A stretch of DNA of 64,000 bases from Mya arenaria. Its lineage: Eukaryota; Mollusca; Bivalvia; Myida; Myidae. The position numbers were made by a program, and so were the translations under genes. Under the pieces are notes generated by a model. It did not search any database. It was not told the DNA's origin and was given only the letters and a program-made list of their open reading frames with translations. The stretch spans positions 23,062,051-23,126,050 of the forward strand of contig NC_069136.1 in assembly GCF_026914265.1 (NCBI RefSeq), written 5' to 3'. Shown piece by piece: positions 47,316 through 60,559 of the stretch. Within the stretch, counting starts at the first letter, position 1, and the number at the start of each line of letters is the position of its first letter.

Positions 47316-49361
47316 GGTTGCAAACACATTCTATATCGTTAAACGCACGTATATGAGTAAGGATGTTTTGTTTTACGATATATTTTGGCAAGAGTTATAA
47401 CCGGGAGAAAGTATGTATCAAACGAATCATTAATAAGATAGTTAGTTTGATAACTGTTGTTTGGAGTAACACTGTCATAATTTGTTAACTTTCATAATAA
47501 ATTAATCGAGTTATTGTATACAAATAGCTTTAATCACCAAGATATTTTCTCAAAATACAATAATAATAAATGGGAAGAGGTCGTTTTTGTTTCTGCTGTG
47601 ATTTTTGCAGAATTTCCTTGTTAAACAAACATATTTCGTTGTTTGTCACTGGTTTTTGAATAAAATTGTACACTTGTGTAACACATTGTCACTTTGTCAT
47701 TTGATTGACACATTGTTTAACAGGTCACTAAATCATTTTAAATGAAAACCAAACTAGCTTTGGATGACTTGGTATTAACTTTTATCAAAATGGCAATTTG
47801 GCTTATAAGGTCAACATAATAACCATTTTCACTTATATAAGGAGTTAAACACATAGCTGTATTATTGATATTCCACTGATAAAAGAAACAAGTTAAGTTC
47901 TTAGCATTTTTTCAACATTTTCGTATTCTTTTTTGATATTTGGGGAATGTGCGTTTAACTTAAGGTTGCAATTCTGTATTTTTGACATCGTAGCAGCCCG
48001 GCATAATTTTGCATCTGCGGCGTCAGCAACACGTTTTTCTTTTGCAGAAAATAACTTGATTTGCGTACAACATTTTCATAAAAATCTTGGCTGTGGTCTT
48101 ATCCTTTGACATACATACCCTAAAACAATATCGGTCATCTACAGATAAGTCCAAATTACCAGCTGATTTCTAGATATACGGATTTAGGTCACACTTTACG
48201 AAACTATACGAAAAAAGTTTCAAGACTCATTCCCCTTCCCCTTGAAAAATCATGATAAAAATAATTAAAATAATAAAATGCTTCTTGTACTTGTCTCATC
48301 TATCATTGACGTAACATAGTCAAAGGTTAAACCCTTTGCACGTAACTGTGGCATAAAATGTCCATGTGACTGTTGACTTTAAACCGAGCCTTAAAATACA
48401 GTGGTAATCTGTTAGTCAGCGCCAACCTTTCAATGTAGTGTTATGTTCTGCGACAAAGAGACCGTCGTTATTGCTTGTGCAGATAATGACTTAATTATCG
48501 ATCAACTATTCATGAAGATACTTGCTCCAGAGCGCTCGTCAGATAATTATCCCCAGTTACACCAGAGTTCTGCTCCTTTACATTTGACAAAGGTATGCGT
48601 TCTCGGTAGGATGGCACACGCAATTCTGTGGAGTTCTACTGATTGTAGAATTTAGAATTTAGAATCGTCGTCCGAAATCATTCAAAATTTCCTAGAGTTA
48701 ATATTTCGGTAAAGGAGAAAGTGTACACTTTCTATAGGAATTTAAAGAAACATAAATCGTGCCAAGTGTTCGAAATGTTTACATTTTACTTAATTTCATA
48801 TACCTTTTCCAATTATTTTTTGACGAAACTGTATCGTACTTGCATTTGCATCGTTTAATATATGTCCCATAAAAGCACATGGTCTCCTTTCTACAAAAAA
48901 ACAACAACTTTGTGACCTTGACCTCTGATTTACTGACCCAATGGTTTGCATTTTTATGTTTTATTTGAATTCATTTCTAGTTCATTCCCTGAGTAGGAAC
49001 AAATAGTGTATTGTTTTTGAAAGTCAGATCAAGAGAACGATACATGGTGGTGCTTTAGTCCATGTGTTCTTCGACGAGAGACGGCGTCAACTTGCTTTTC
49101 ACGTTTCCACTTCTAGAAGGTGCAATTTTCCTTCAATATTTATGCAAAAAGCTACAGAAACAGGCTCAGTAGCAAAACGTTTAAACATAAACCCGGTTTA
49201 GTGGCACTGGGCAAACGCCAAAGACACAAACAAGAAACATAGAAGAACAGCACAAAACTCCACAAACAGCACAGTGCATACATACTATATATAAAATAGG
49301 TATGTTTATGAAGAATTGTTAGGTACCGCCTAGGAACGGTCAGTAAAATGTAAATTTACTG
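47316..49361. other. Intergenic DNA of copy B downstream of TNF
   Basis: Collinear with about 11,058-12,980. A 70-codon frame at 48,443-48,655 is open here but interrupted in copy A. AATAAA-like motifs near 47,498 and 47,563 may end TNF B transcripts. Nothing else is recognised. Confidence 0.5.
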
Positions 49362-49545
49362 GCCCCGATTTCTCGAAACTTCTTAAACCTCTTACTAAGC
49401 CAAAACCGATTAGTAACTGGCTTAAACCCATTCCGTAATTCCGTTGCATTTCTCGAAACAAATAACGCGCTTAATCCGATTGACTTAAACCCGTTAGCTA
49501 AACCTGCTTTGTTGTTGGTTTAAACGCGTTATAGATGGATTAAAA

Positions 49546-50892
49546 ATGGCCGACATCAGACGCCGAATTCGGCGTATTCGTAACCGTATCGCTGGTTTGC
49601 CGATTCCGCGAGTTTTCCAGGACCGAACCAACCCGCTGGAAGTGATGTCAGAAATTGAGGTATTCAACCGGTACAGATTCCGGCCACACTCTATCATACA
49701 GCTTGTTGACAGGGCTTACCAATCAATGGTCCGGCCGACGAGTCGGTCAAATCCACTCCCGCCACTTCTAAGTGTGCTTGTCACACTGCAGTTTTTGGCC
49801 ACCGGCACCCACTATATAGTAGTGGGTGCTGTCCATGGGATTTCACCTTCTTCAGTATGCCGGGCGGTGAAAGGTGTCATCAAGGTGTTCGCCGAGATCG
49901 GTAGCAGGACCATAGGATTTAGATCGGATGTGGCAGCATACAAAGCAGAATTTTATCGAATAGCAGGCATGTATTCATTTGAAATCTATATTTTTATACT
50001 TGTCAATTATCTAGGTAGTATGTCACCTTAGAGACGGTCAATGTATTTTCTTGCTGTTAGATCGGATGGGTAAATGCAAGCGGATATAGCCCCGGAAGTA
50101 GTCGAGCTGTCACAATATTGACCTTGGTATGAATTATTCATTTTGTGAATACTGTGGTATACATTTTAGCCAGAAAACAATACAATGTCATACTAGATGG
50201 GGCGGAAACAAATTATTTTCATTTCTTCTAGCCTATACCAGGTACTGTATGTAAACATTATATATTGTATACAGTATTGTATTCATACCTAAACAAAAAT
50301 GTCATTGAATTTGAAAAGTGGTGTACTCCACTCAGTACTGGTCTAACCCAGGAAAGTTGTACCCTTTGTATCTGTACCCCCCCCCCCCCCTCCCCTGTAT
50401 CGGTGCTTTACAGCAAGCATGGATAAGAACTAAGGCTTTGAAAAAAAAGCTAGGGTAACGCACTTGAACTTCCTTGTATACCACCATTGGTGCCAATATC
50501 TCTCCAGCGTGCTATCCGCCGCCCCCACCCCCCCCACCCCATGTTTGGGTAATAGCAGTAATTCTTACGTTTAGTCCAGCGAATCCCGGGTAAAATCACT
50601 GCCAAATGCGTTCGCATCCCGGGTTCAAACCCAGGGGTAGAGAGCGATTACAATTGATTGGCGCATAATAGAAAGACAAAGCGTAAATCTTCGTAACCCA
50701 ATGGTAACCAAGTGTCATAGAACCATTTTTCTAATCGTTAATGCATGATTTAAAGAATCAAACCGATGGATATAATTACATTTTCCAGCGTTCCCGAATG
50801 TTGTCGACGGGGCACATATCAGGGTTCAGGCTCCGCGGGAATATGAAGGGGATTATGTTAATCGGAAAGGGTACCACTCTATCAATGTTCAA
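49546..50892 (+). pseudogene. Harbinger transposase (DDE nuclease), N-terminal half only
   Basis: Exon 1 (49,546-49,966) encodes about 140 residues. These include NPLEVMSEIEVFNRYRFRP, a helical segment PPLLSVLVTLQFLATGTHY and VGAVHGISPSSVCRAVKGVI, the helix-turn-helix typical of the family. Exon 2 (50,789-50,892) encodes [20 protein letters not shown] followed by [14 protein letters not shown]. This contains the first catalytic Asp (VDG) and the conserved [11 protein letters not shown] block. The two exons join in phase if a GC donor (CAG|GCATGT) is used. The segment before VDG looks two or three residues shorter than the usual PNVxGAxDGTH. No sequence for the second Asp or the Glu exists before the opposite-strand gene, so the enzyme cannot be active. 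The normal length is about 350-400 residues, of which about 175 remain. A GTAGGT donor follows exon 2. Confidence 0.85.
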
Positions 50893-51333
50893 GTAGGTAG
50901 TTAGTGAGTCTAAAATTCATAATTATTCTTACTAAAGTACCGTAGCTGTTTCAAAAACATCAAACACTTTTATGTGAAGATGAAATAACACATGAATCAG
51001 GAACTTATGACCTGAATTATGACGTACATGTACTGTATTATCAATAATACCAGATTTACATTGGTTATTATGCAATTGGAGGTGCTTGCAATATTTTATC
51101 TTCAATACTGCAAATCATATTTAACAAAGTTTATATCACATTGTGTTTATAATTTGCTGTTTGATATTCATCAATGTATCATTCTTCAAAGAATTTTGCA
51201 CAATCAACTCGCATTTATAAAGCATAATTTTCATCTATGCATAAATGGCCAAACCAACTTTTTCTTATATTTCTTAAATTACCAAATTAAATGATATCTA
51301 AATTGGAGAGAGTACAACTGTTAATTCAAATAT

Positions 51334-51589
51334 TCAGGCCCAAATTTCTCAACACATCTTAGGCTTAACAAGCTTAAGTCTCTTATTTCAATAAGCCTTC
51401 AAACGTACTGAAAATGGATTTTGAAAAATGGTTTATTCTAATATTATATAGGTTATTTCTACATAATTTCTTAAAACTCTTTAAGAATTAAATATAATGC
51501 ATCTTATCGAACAACAAAAAAAGTGTGATTTGCTTAGTTCTGTTTATAATATAAGAGACTCAAGAAGTTTCAAGATATTGGCGCCTAGC
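51334..51589. repeat. Possible nested MITE inside the Harbinger element
   Basis: AGGCCCAAATTTCTCAACAC at the left and ATATTGGCGCCT at the right are imperfect inverted repeats (about 18 of 25 positions). The left end resembles the Harbinger terminus in reverse-word order (CCxxATTTCTC..AC). It sits between the truncated transposase and the Myb-like gene, near the presumed deletion. No target duplication was established. Confidence 0.35.
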
Positions 51590-51606
51590 AATCAAATTGA
51601 ACACAT

Positions 51607-54076
51607 TTATTCTTCATTTATTCTTTTAAGAAGGAGTTTTTTGTTTAGCTCATGAATTTCATTGTCTTTCCTTATTTTATTTTGATAAAAGAGATGCTGG
51701 CTGTCGTAAGCTCTTATTTCTGCCAGCAGCCGTTTTTCCTCTAGCGCAAACAGGCGTTCTTCTGACAGTCCGTTGCGCTTGCGGGAAGTTTTTTTACCTG
51801 ATAAATGAAAAATATTATCTAAGAATTGTAATTCACATAATAATGTAAATAAAAAATATGTTGTCTTTATTATGTGTGTTGTAACCATTTAATTCAGCTT
51901 TTAAATGAAGAAAAACACATTGGTTAAACTGATATGAGCATTAGTATGAGATTTCAATAAATACCAAATGGTTTTATTCAATATATTTAAAAGTCTTATT
52001 AATACCACAATACTTCTTTTTTACAAACAAACAAGTTATTGTTGCATAACAAACAAAAGGTTTAAAAGGTGTATTTTGTTACCTTTCTGGAAGTCTGTTT
52101 TTTCGACTGTACTTCCACTTGCACCGTCCATGACAATCTGATACCTGAAATATTTTTACAATTATTACAATTACTAACATAAAAATAACAGACACACATA
52201 CTCTCTTCAACACTTGCCACATAATGACTCACTTTCAGTGAAACTATGATTCTCTCCCAAAATGCAGTCAAACCAATTAAGCATGCACAGTTAACACAAG
52301 CCTACAAGCCCTGCACTGGTAAAATGTCTTCCGGACTTGCTCAAATTCTGAATTTTATATAACAGGGCTTGTTCATAAATATGATTTCATGCAATAGTAA
52401 AAGAATCCGGAAGTCTAATTTAAATGACTGAGCATGCATACAAGATATGATCAGAATCCTTTGTCTCTAAATTTACATTTATAAACATTTAAAGTATACT
52501 CAAGATTCAAATGTAACTCACGTGTTACTTGGGGAATCATAGACAAAACTGTTATCAAGAGCCTCTGCAGGGTCACAGGCTCGACTGGTACCAGGACAAG
52601 AAACTGGTGGCTGTAGTTGGTCAGGTGACGCAGTTTCATGTACAGCTGATACAGAGAATACTGCAAGAGAAATTTTGTGGGTGCTATACTTGGTCATTGT
52701 GTGCAAAAGTGGAATATTATGTTGTTCATTTGCTGCATATATTATTTGTGTACACGTTGTCAGTGAAATATTTATAATTATCTTCAGAAGTAGGTACCAA
52801 TACAACAAGAGTACAAAATGGCTGATTGTACAGTATAAACAAGCATGCATTATAAGATGTAAAATCAATTTAATGTTGAAATCGATTGTAAATGTTAAAG
52901 CATGTTCTGCGTGGATAAGATGTGATAAGGTGTATGTTGAACAAAGGAATAAAGTACAATTTTACCCAATGGCATAACAGTAACATCCTCCGTTGGAGTA
53001 TAAGGCATGTTAACTTCTGGCACCGATGAAACTGGAATACATGGTTGTTGTTTTTTAAATACATAGTTGTTTAGTACAAATACATGACTTGTTATGCTAA
53101 CATATACATTTTGTAAAAAGGAAAAATATTGTATTTCTCATTTAAATCATGAAAAAGGTGATTGAATAGATATAACAGTTTGATTGCTGCAGTTATGGTT
53201 GAAGATATGTTCTGCATCTTAAAATGTTTTATTGAATTATTGTCAAAAATTAGGGTGTTCTATACCTGTAACATACGTATCAACACCCCCAGGGATGCCG
53301 TCTATTTGTCGCGGGTTGACATCCCTTAGGTGGTCTGCCAAGACCTCTTCAGCTGGTGAGAGTTTGATAGCACCACTCCCTGTTTTTTTTCGCTGCATCT
53401 AATTTACCTTTTACTGGAAAAAAGACATAATTATTCATATGGTGCAAACATACAGCGGACTGATTTCAGTTGTTATAACATAATTAATTACATCAGTTTA
53501 AATCAGAAGTTGTGTTATGATCTTTCAATCATTCATGATATTTGTTTAAACAAGCGTTTTTTTCAAGACTTTAATGAGACATTATTCAAAGAACTTGACA
53601 TTTATACATACCAAGAGATTTACTGTTTTTGAACATGCTTTTGATGTCCTCCACAGACCTTCTTTCGACACAAAGTCCTGATCTGAAATTAAAAAACAAA
53701 CCCAGTTTGATTCATCCTGTTTGCCTTTGGATCAAAAATACATGTTATCGTACCTCGAGATTTAACATACTATTATCCTAAAATTATTGGTCAACTGGAT
53801 CGAAATATGTAGCATTGGTTGTTTACAAAACAAGAGTTTTAAGCCAATTTCAGCATGGAAAAAATAGTCATTAAAAGATGCATGTACGTACGCGTTAAGG
53901 CGTTGGCAGATGTTTTCCCACATTTGTTTTTTCTCGTGTGCACCTTGAGAGGCCCCACGGAACGTTGAGAACAATCCTCTGCCCTCCTCTTCCACAATCA
54001 GACCAATAGCCGTTGCCTTTTCCTTGTCCGTCCAGTTTGCACACCTTTTTTTCGCTATTTTATTGCAGGACGCCAT
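51607..54076 (-). CDS. Harbinger Myb/SANT-like DNA-binding protein (7 exons, one frameshift)
   Basis: Second protein of the transposon, which in this superfamily aids nuclear import and end binding of the transposase. On the minus strand the exons are 54,076-53,892, 53,682-53,612, 53,398-53,266, 53,031-52,966, 52,660-52,522, 52,144-52,083 and 51,797-51,607. All have GT..AG borders and all but one junction keep phase, giving about 281 residues. The Myb/SANT-like domain (about residues 10-85) has ANWTDKEKATAIGLIVEEEG, Trp of QMWENICQRLN and RRSVEDIKSMFKNSKS. Then come KLSPAEEVLADHL and DGIPGGVDT, a Pro/Ser-rich linker and a charged coiled-coil end (SEERLFALEEKRLLAEIRAY). Between exons 2 and 3 the frame is off by one. 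A run of eight A at about 53,383-53,390 would fit with seven. This is either true decay or a homopolymer error. Confidence 0.82.
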
Positions 54077-54320
54077 CGTTGTAAACAGACGACTTGACAG
54101 GTTTATGATGTTTGGTCGCGCTTTACCTCTATTTGAAGAGTATCCATGCTTTTAACCCAAACTACCAAAAAGATAATCGCGTTATACTCGATTAGTTAAA
54201 CCGGTTGTTAAACGCTTTCGTGATATTCGGTTTAACAAAGCGGTTTAGTTAAACCGAATAATGGGTTTAAACTCGTTGCTAATCTAAGCAGTTTAAGAAG
54301 TTTCGAGAAATCGGGGCCTG

Positions 54321-57300
54321 GGGTTTAAACCAGTGTATGTGCACAAACCTCACTCTTATCCTAACAATCCTTCAAAAAGATAAAACGCAAAAGGTAAATC
54401 TTATCAAAGTATTTATTAACTTGAGGAAACTTATCAATAAAACAAATAATAATAAAAGTATAGGTAAACCCAAAGTACTTCTATGACTCTATCTGCAGAC
54501 GGAGGGAAACAATTCAGAGCACCTAATGCAAAAACTTTTCAAAGATACGATGCAGTCATTGTTAGAAACTATGAACATCCCACACAGTCTGCCTTATAAA
54601 ATAAAAGGTTTAAAACTGTGTGATCATAGAGTTTCATAATAAAAAGCATCATTGAACTAAACTGGTCTCAGATCATTCTGATTGCTCATGAACTCATCAA
54701 CAACTTAAGAACACCGAATGCCATACTGCTTTCTGTATACATAATATGACCGCCCATTCATAACAATGGGAGAAAACCTTGTAATAGAGTTAATACTTCA
54801 ATAATGAAATAGCTTCCATCGTTTGCTCCCTTTTAATTTTGGTTGTGATAAAATACAATGAATTCGAATGCCCCTTTTCATTGGAGTCTTGCATAATGTT
54901 TGAATAATAGTGACTGATTATGAAGTGTCAGTATATTTATTTGATACCCTATTGCTTGGACTTTGTCGGTGAACATGGCACTGTTTCTCATCGCTGATTC
55001 GATGTACACTAGAAGCGAATATATAAGGCCTGTCTGTTATTTTCTCAACAGAAATGCACAAATACCTGAACCTTATAGCTGGTTATAGTCGAAGAGTTGA
55101 ATTCTCAGTTTTTGGTTGCGGGTAGTCTAACTTTCTATTAATTTTCTTTATTATTATCATCTTAAGGTATCAGCCAGTAGAGAGTGGTAGTCACGAGTTT
55201 AATAATCATAATCTATTTCTGTTTTCTGATCAGGACAGCCACCATGTATGTACAGCATTTATTTTCAGCATTTACAGCTTTGCCTGCAACAAAACTGCTA
55301 AACTTAAAAAAGAAATAATGATGAAATACTTAAGTTTAATATGGTTCACAATTTCGAGGTTTATGCATATATTCATAATCTGAGAACACGAAATAGTTAT
55401 AAATAGTCTGCAATTATACAAGGAGTTAACAAGATTATCATTGTCAACAAAGAAGCGATAACATTTTTTTATTATTGCTTCATATGACGGACTGTTTCCG
55501 GTTTATTCAAATTTCTATTTCTTGGTTTTTGCGTTTTCTTATACGGATTTTCAATCCAAAAAGTTTCTAGTACATTTATGAAGACATTCAACACATAAGA
55601 TATGATTATTTAATTTATTTTAAAATTAAGGAAACTTCAAACAACAAGTTGATCAGTTCACGATCATTTTTTTCACAAGGATGTAAGTTGTTAGTCCAAA
55701 CGTTTGTTTACTGCAAGAAAAAAGACGACTCGATATATTGAAAAATTTAAGCGACCTTTTTAAGACCTACCAAAGCAATGATAATGTCATCTCCGGCATT
55801 CTTCGAGATAGACCTCGTCAATAGTAGTAAGGATAAACGAAAGGGTGATGAGGCCGTCGGCGATGAACGCCATTTGTATCCGAGGCTTAATGAAAGCGCC
55901 TTTGTACTGTACTAAACAACATGGAAATGATTTGTGTTGATACGTTGTATTAGTTTCTTTTAAGGAATATACTAATTATAACATCAAAGTATGTACGCAT
56001 TTGAATATTAAGATGTTGTTCTATACCTGAAGTATAGTGAGTACACATACAATTTATATGACAGTATCGAAATGAGTCAATGATATGCTTAAAATAATAC
56101 ATCGGATTAAATGCTTGTATAAACTAAATGATTTAAAAGTTATAATTTGCTTATTTTTTTTAGCTTTTCCTGTCATTTAAACAAAATGAATTTTCGATCT
56201 GTAAAAAAGCATGACTTGCATTGTACAGACCTTTGTGCACTGTGGTGGTGAGGTGGGTGTAAACGAGCCGCCCAGTCAGCTGAATCAGTTGATTGGCATG
56301 TATGTCACTGTTTCAGTATAAAAGAGTTCGGGCTGCGCACGGAACATTTTTGGTGTACCAGTCCTATGGCGTTGGGATAAGGCAAAGTTTGAACTAGCTA
56401 CCCAGTTAGTTAAATAAATAGAGTACAATACCAATGTGCGTGGGATTAAAAATAAAAAACGTTGAGTAACCTAAGATGGCTGTTATCTTGTATTCTAATA
56501 GTAATTTATCACGGAAGATCATGTTTCACATATAGCTCAATTTTCCTCCTATATAGGCTTTTGATCAACCCAAACATTGAAAGTTTCTGATGAATACTCA
56601 ATTGAACATGTTTAATGAACAAAAGCCTAAAACCTTCAATATTTAGTCGGATTACTAAAGCTTTTAGCAATGTATTCTAGACATTGTAACATTCTTTTAA
56701 TTAAACAAGACAAGAAATTAAATTTAAATATTTATTATTGTTCCAAGCTTTTTTATCACTTTTCACACAAAATAACACTGTTGTTTATGTCTAACTCCAT
56801 TTAATGCAAATGAGTTTAATTCAAGTAAATTACAACATGTTCCTTTATTTTGTTTTAAATATAAGACAAGAAATAACTGAGACATCTGTAAGAAATCAAA
56901 TGCATTATCGAAAACTAATGATGACACCTCCCAGACTAGGCATGTCAATAAGTAAACACAACAACTCTATCTTTTCAATAAGAAATGCATTTTAGTTTGC
57001 CAGTAAATGGCATGGCTCTTTGAATAACACAATACAACAAACAACAATTCAACTAAGCTGCCGACCAACTTTGCGGTGATGTTAATTAAAACATTTAGTA
57101 ATTCACAAATCACACAGAGGAAACTCTAGGCGCGGAAACAAAGCAAAAGTTCTTCTTAATTTTAAGGTACAAAATATTGTTCAAATTCACAAATGTCATT
57201 TTTTCTTTAACTGATAACAAATTAAACTTTATGGACATTTGGGCCCAACGGAAAACAACAACAAATATGCCCAACTAGGTGGCACTAGTTAGCCCATCAT

Positions 57301-60300
57301 TCTGTAATGGTCGTTTATCTTGCATTGTTGTTTGAACTCCTTTTTGGTTGGCCACGATGTATTATTTTCTATAAACCCTTTTATTCCCAATGTCATTCCT
57401 GTTGGATAATGGCCGCGGTGTTGCAAGTCCCACGCAAGTGTTACATAAATAACATCAACCGGTGAATAGCGTTATGTCAGGGGAATAGTACGGAATGGCT
57501 AATGGCGTGTAATGGAGAACTGTACATGGACAGGTCACGTGAGGTAAAATAATAACTATTGCAATATTATAACTGCATATCGAGGTGTCAAATATGAAAC
57601 GTTTCTAAGTAACACTAACACAAGAAGTCTATAGAATCTTTTCCTTTTTAACCCTCGGAATGTCAAAATATGATTGATCACTCTAAGTGCTGGAGATGAT
57701 ATTTCTGTCGTTTCTATATCAAAATACGAAGTGAAAATTTTAAAGGTATTTTTTTTCAAATTCTGTCTGAAAGCAAAACATTTAGATTTGAACTTATAAC
57801 GACCGTTTAAATGTATACAAGCGTGTCTGTCATGTCGTTGTTAAGAGAGTTATGCAAGAAACCGAATGTCGAACTAATTACAAACACAAAGACTTTAATA
57901 ATGTTTCGAACATTCAACTTCTTAATGAAAAAAATATCATTCGATTTTTGTTCTCTCTTTTAGAAGTTAGAACAAAATGTAATCATGCATGTGAAGTACC
58001 ATTCAGTTATGATCAATAATGATAATCAAAGACAGACGTAGATTTTAACAGAGATTGCGTAAACAGTATGAATAAGAGAAAAACGATGAAAGTAAACATT
58101 TCATGATTTTGCAATTGCGACCTAGACAGAATGCAAACTTCTAATCGGATCTATGAATAGAGTATGTATAGAGTATCAAGCGACGCAATTTTACGACACT
58201 AAATCTTGTTTCCGGTAGACGTCATTTCGGTTTGGGTCGGAGAATTCACGAATAATTTACAACAAAAAACATGGAATCGTATAAATTCTTAATTCATGTT
58301 AAAATGGGAAAAATTAACATTTTAAAGTTTTTAAATTCTACACAATCCAGCGACAAATGAGTTAAAAGCTGTAGAAAAACGTGACTTAACATATTTTATC
58401 GAAGTTGTTAACATAAATACAATCAGAATGAACACTTTATATCAGAGCTCATGAACAGTATACATATAATACATATAGGATCTTTATTTTGTTGTCAGAT
58501 GATTTTCATAACATGCATTTTTAAGTAAAAATTAGCAAAACGACATCTGTTTCACCTACGGATGAGCCGAATGCCACAAAGATATACCATTTCTCGCACT
58601 TCCTGCATTGCAGATATATAGTACCCGAAATAATGTAAAACCACAGATACATCCAATCGTTTATAAGTAGAACATATACTTAGATGATATCAAGTAAATA
58701 TGACAACTGAAAACTATACTTTTAAGGACATTTGCTTTATTTCAAATTGTGACGTCATATCAGGTAATTTGACGTTCTAAATGGTTATTTGTTCATGGCA
58801 TCATTTCTCGTTAAAATGCATTTATACTTTACGTCTTTCAAATGTTTTTCACGAAATCAAGATGAAATACCACGCATTCCTCTTAAGGATTAGATGGAAA
58901 ATGTACTGTTGTGTTTAAATAAATCTAAATCATAAATACAAAATGAGAATTAAATGTATGACTTGCTTGAATACTGCCAATTAAGTAAGTTTTAGTTGTC
59001 AATTAATTTGTTTACATAGATGCTTAGTGATATATTTATTGACAAATAGAAAAAGAGCAATCCAGTATTACAGAAACGTGATGATCAAACCCAGAACAAG
59101 GTGTAGATCTACCTTGTGATACTTTTTTTTATTGAAAATAAGGTCAAATGTTAATAAATAAACTAACATTGGTATTTCATTTTCTAAAAATCAAAATTGC
59201 TCGTAAATAATGTTGTTTTACTGATGTAATTAAGTATAACATCCTGTACATGTACAACATGTTGAAAGAGTCATGTGTAAATACTACCATCATGAATACA
59301 ATGTACTTAGTATAAGAGCAATAGCGTGCCCATCTCCTGTCGACATCATAGATTTTGGTTAATTTCCAAAATGCCACAGATTGGCACACGGAGAAACATT
59401 ATTTGGTGATTATCCTTAGAAATGTCAGCTATTTCGAGTGCATAATTATCTTAATTGAAACCTTTGTCATTTGTTGAAAAGAGTATTTAATATTCATCCC
59501 AAAATTGTCAATAAATGGGAAATGCTTATCCCTTACCGTTTTTTTTTACAACGACGACCGCTATAAAAACTGGCAAGGGTACTGTACATAGACTGTTATA
59601 ATGAGCAAAGATTCAATTATTAAAGACATAGGCCCGATTGTTCAGAACTTTGTTAAAGTTAACAATGGGATTAACAAAATCGTTGTTAACTTTTAAAATT
59701 GAAATATATGATGTGTTCATATATCTATATTAAACAAGTGCAGCTGAAGCAGTTGTCTCAACTTTTGTTAGGAATACTGCACATCATAAGTGTATCTGTG
59801 AAACTTACAGGACACTATTTATTTGAAAGTTAACAATGATAATACCATTGTTGAATTTATCATTTTACTGTTTTGTGATAAAAGTTGCAAGGTTGTGTTA
59901 GACAGGCATGATATTCATCATTCATGTAAAGTAATTGAGATAAACTTATATATTTTTAGTCATAACCTTTCTTAATTAAAAAAAGTCTTCACTGATTGAC
60001 TAAACACTAATATTAATAAAGTTTAAGCCTCAACAGGTTGTTAAAAGGTTTATTTTGTTGAAAGAAGTCTCGATAAATGCTAGATTATTTTGTGGTAAAA
60101 GATCCGTAGTGTATTATTTTGTTTGTCCTTTCGCCTTTTGACGTCTGGTGCAACAATATCATCAAAGTACGGTTTAGGTTTGTCACAGTGTTTTTTAAAA
60201 TATCTATTTGTAGCTCAGTTTAGGCAAATTTGAATCATCAGACATTAGGCATATCAATTTATGGAGTGAGCAGACGTATATTACGTCATTACTTTAAGTT

Positions 60301-60398
60301 AGAACGTAATGGAACTTTCTTTCACAACGGAATATATTTTCGATATGTTTTATCATTGAGATTATAAAGTATGTCATGAAGCAATGTATACATACTAC
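54321..60398. other. Intergenic DNA of copy B, right of Harbinger
   Basis: Collinear with about 12,981-19,915 of copy A at about 96-98% identity, without the pogo-like element and the 288-bp block. About 90 bp near 55,525-55,615 is extra relative to A. No gene is recognised. Confidence 0.55.
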
Positions 60399-60559
60399 TG
60401 TTAGTAACGGGGTTAGTTTTCCTGCGCCCTGTACCCATATCGGGCCACCTACTAACTCCGTAACGTATATATATCACGTCTACAACCTGTTTACATGTTC
60501 CATTTATTCGGAAAATAAACGCCATATTGGTACTATATAAATTTGGTGCCCGAACATGG
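60399..60559 (+). repeat. Possible fossil LTR end, copy B
   Basis: Duplicate of 19,916-20,074 with the same TGTTAGTAA start and TGGTGCCCGAACATGGA motif. No internal retroelement sequence accompanies it. Tentative. Confidence 0.25.

Larger units (their letters stand above)
49362..54317. mobile_element. PIF/Harbinger DNA transposon, 4,956 bp
   Basis: The termini GCCCCGATTTCTCGAAACTT (left) and its complement ending AAATCGGGGC (right) give about 26 bp of perfect inverted repeat. Subterminal GGTTTAA-type words occur at both ends. Both flanks read CTG (49,359-49,361 and 54,318-54,320), a 3-bp target duplication as in Harbinger elements. Copy A preserves the empty site TTTACTGGGGGTTTAAACC at about 12,978. 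Two convergent genes are present: a HARBI1-like nuclease on + (only its first half) and a Myb/SANT-like DNA-binding protein on -. The element inserted after the duplication. The truncated nuclease makes it non-autonomous. Confidence 0.92.

Noticed and set aside
48443-48655. 70-codon frame starting MFCDKETVVIACADNDLI
   Set aside because: A possible first exon by its GTATGC donor, but interrupted in copy A and with no recognisable continuation.
50580-50650. tRNA-like GGGTTCAAACCC box inside the Harbinger intron
   Set aside because: No cloverleaf can be drawn and no A box is present. Probably chance in a GC-rich patch.
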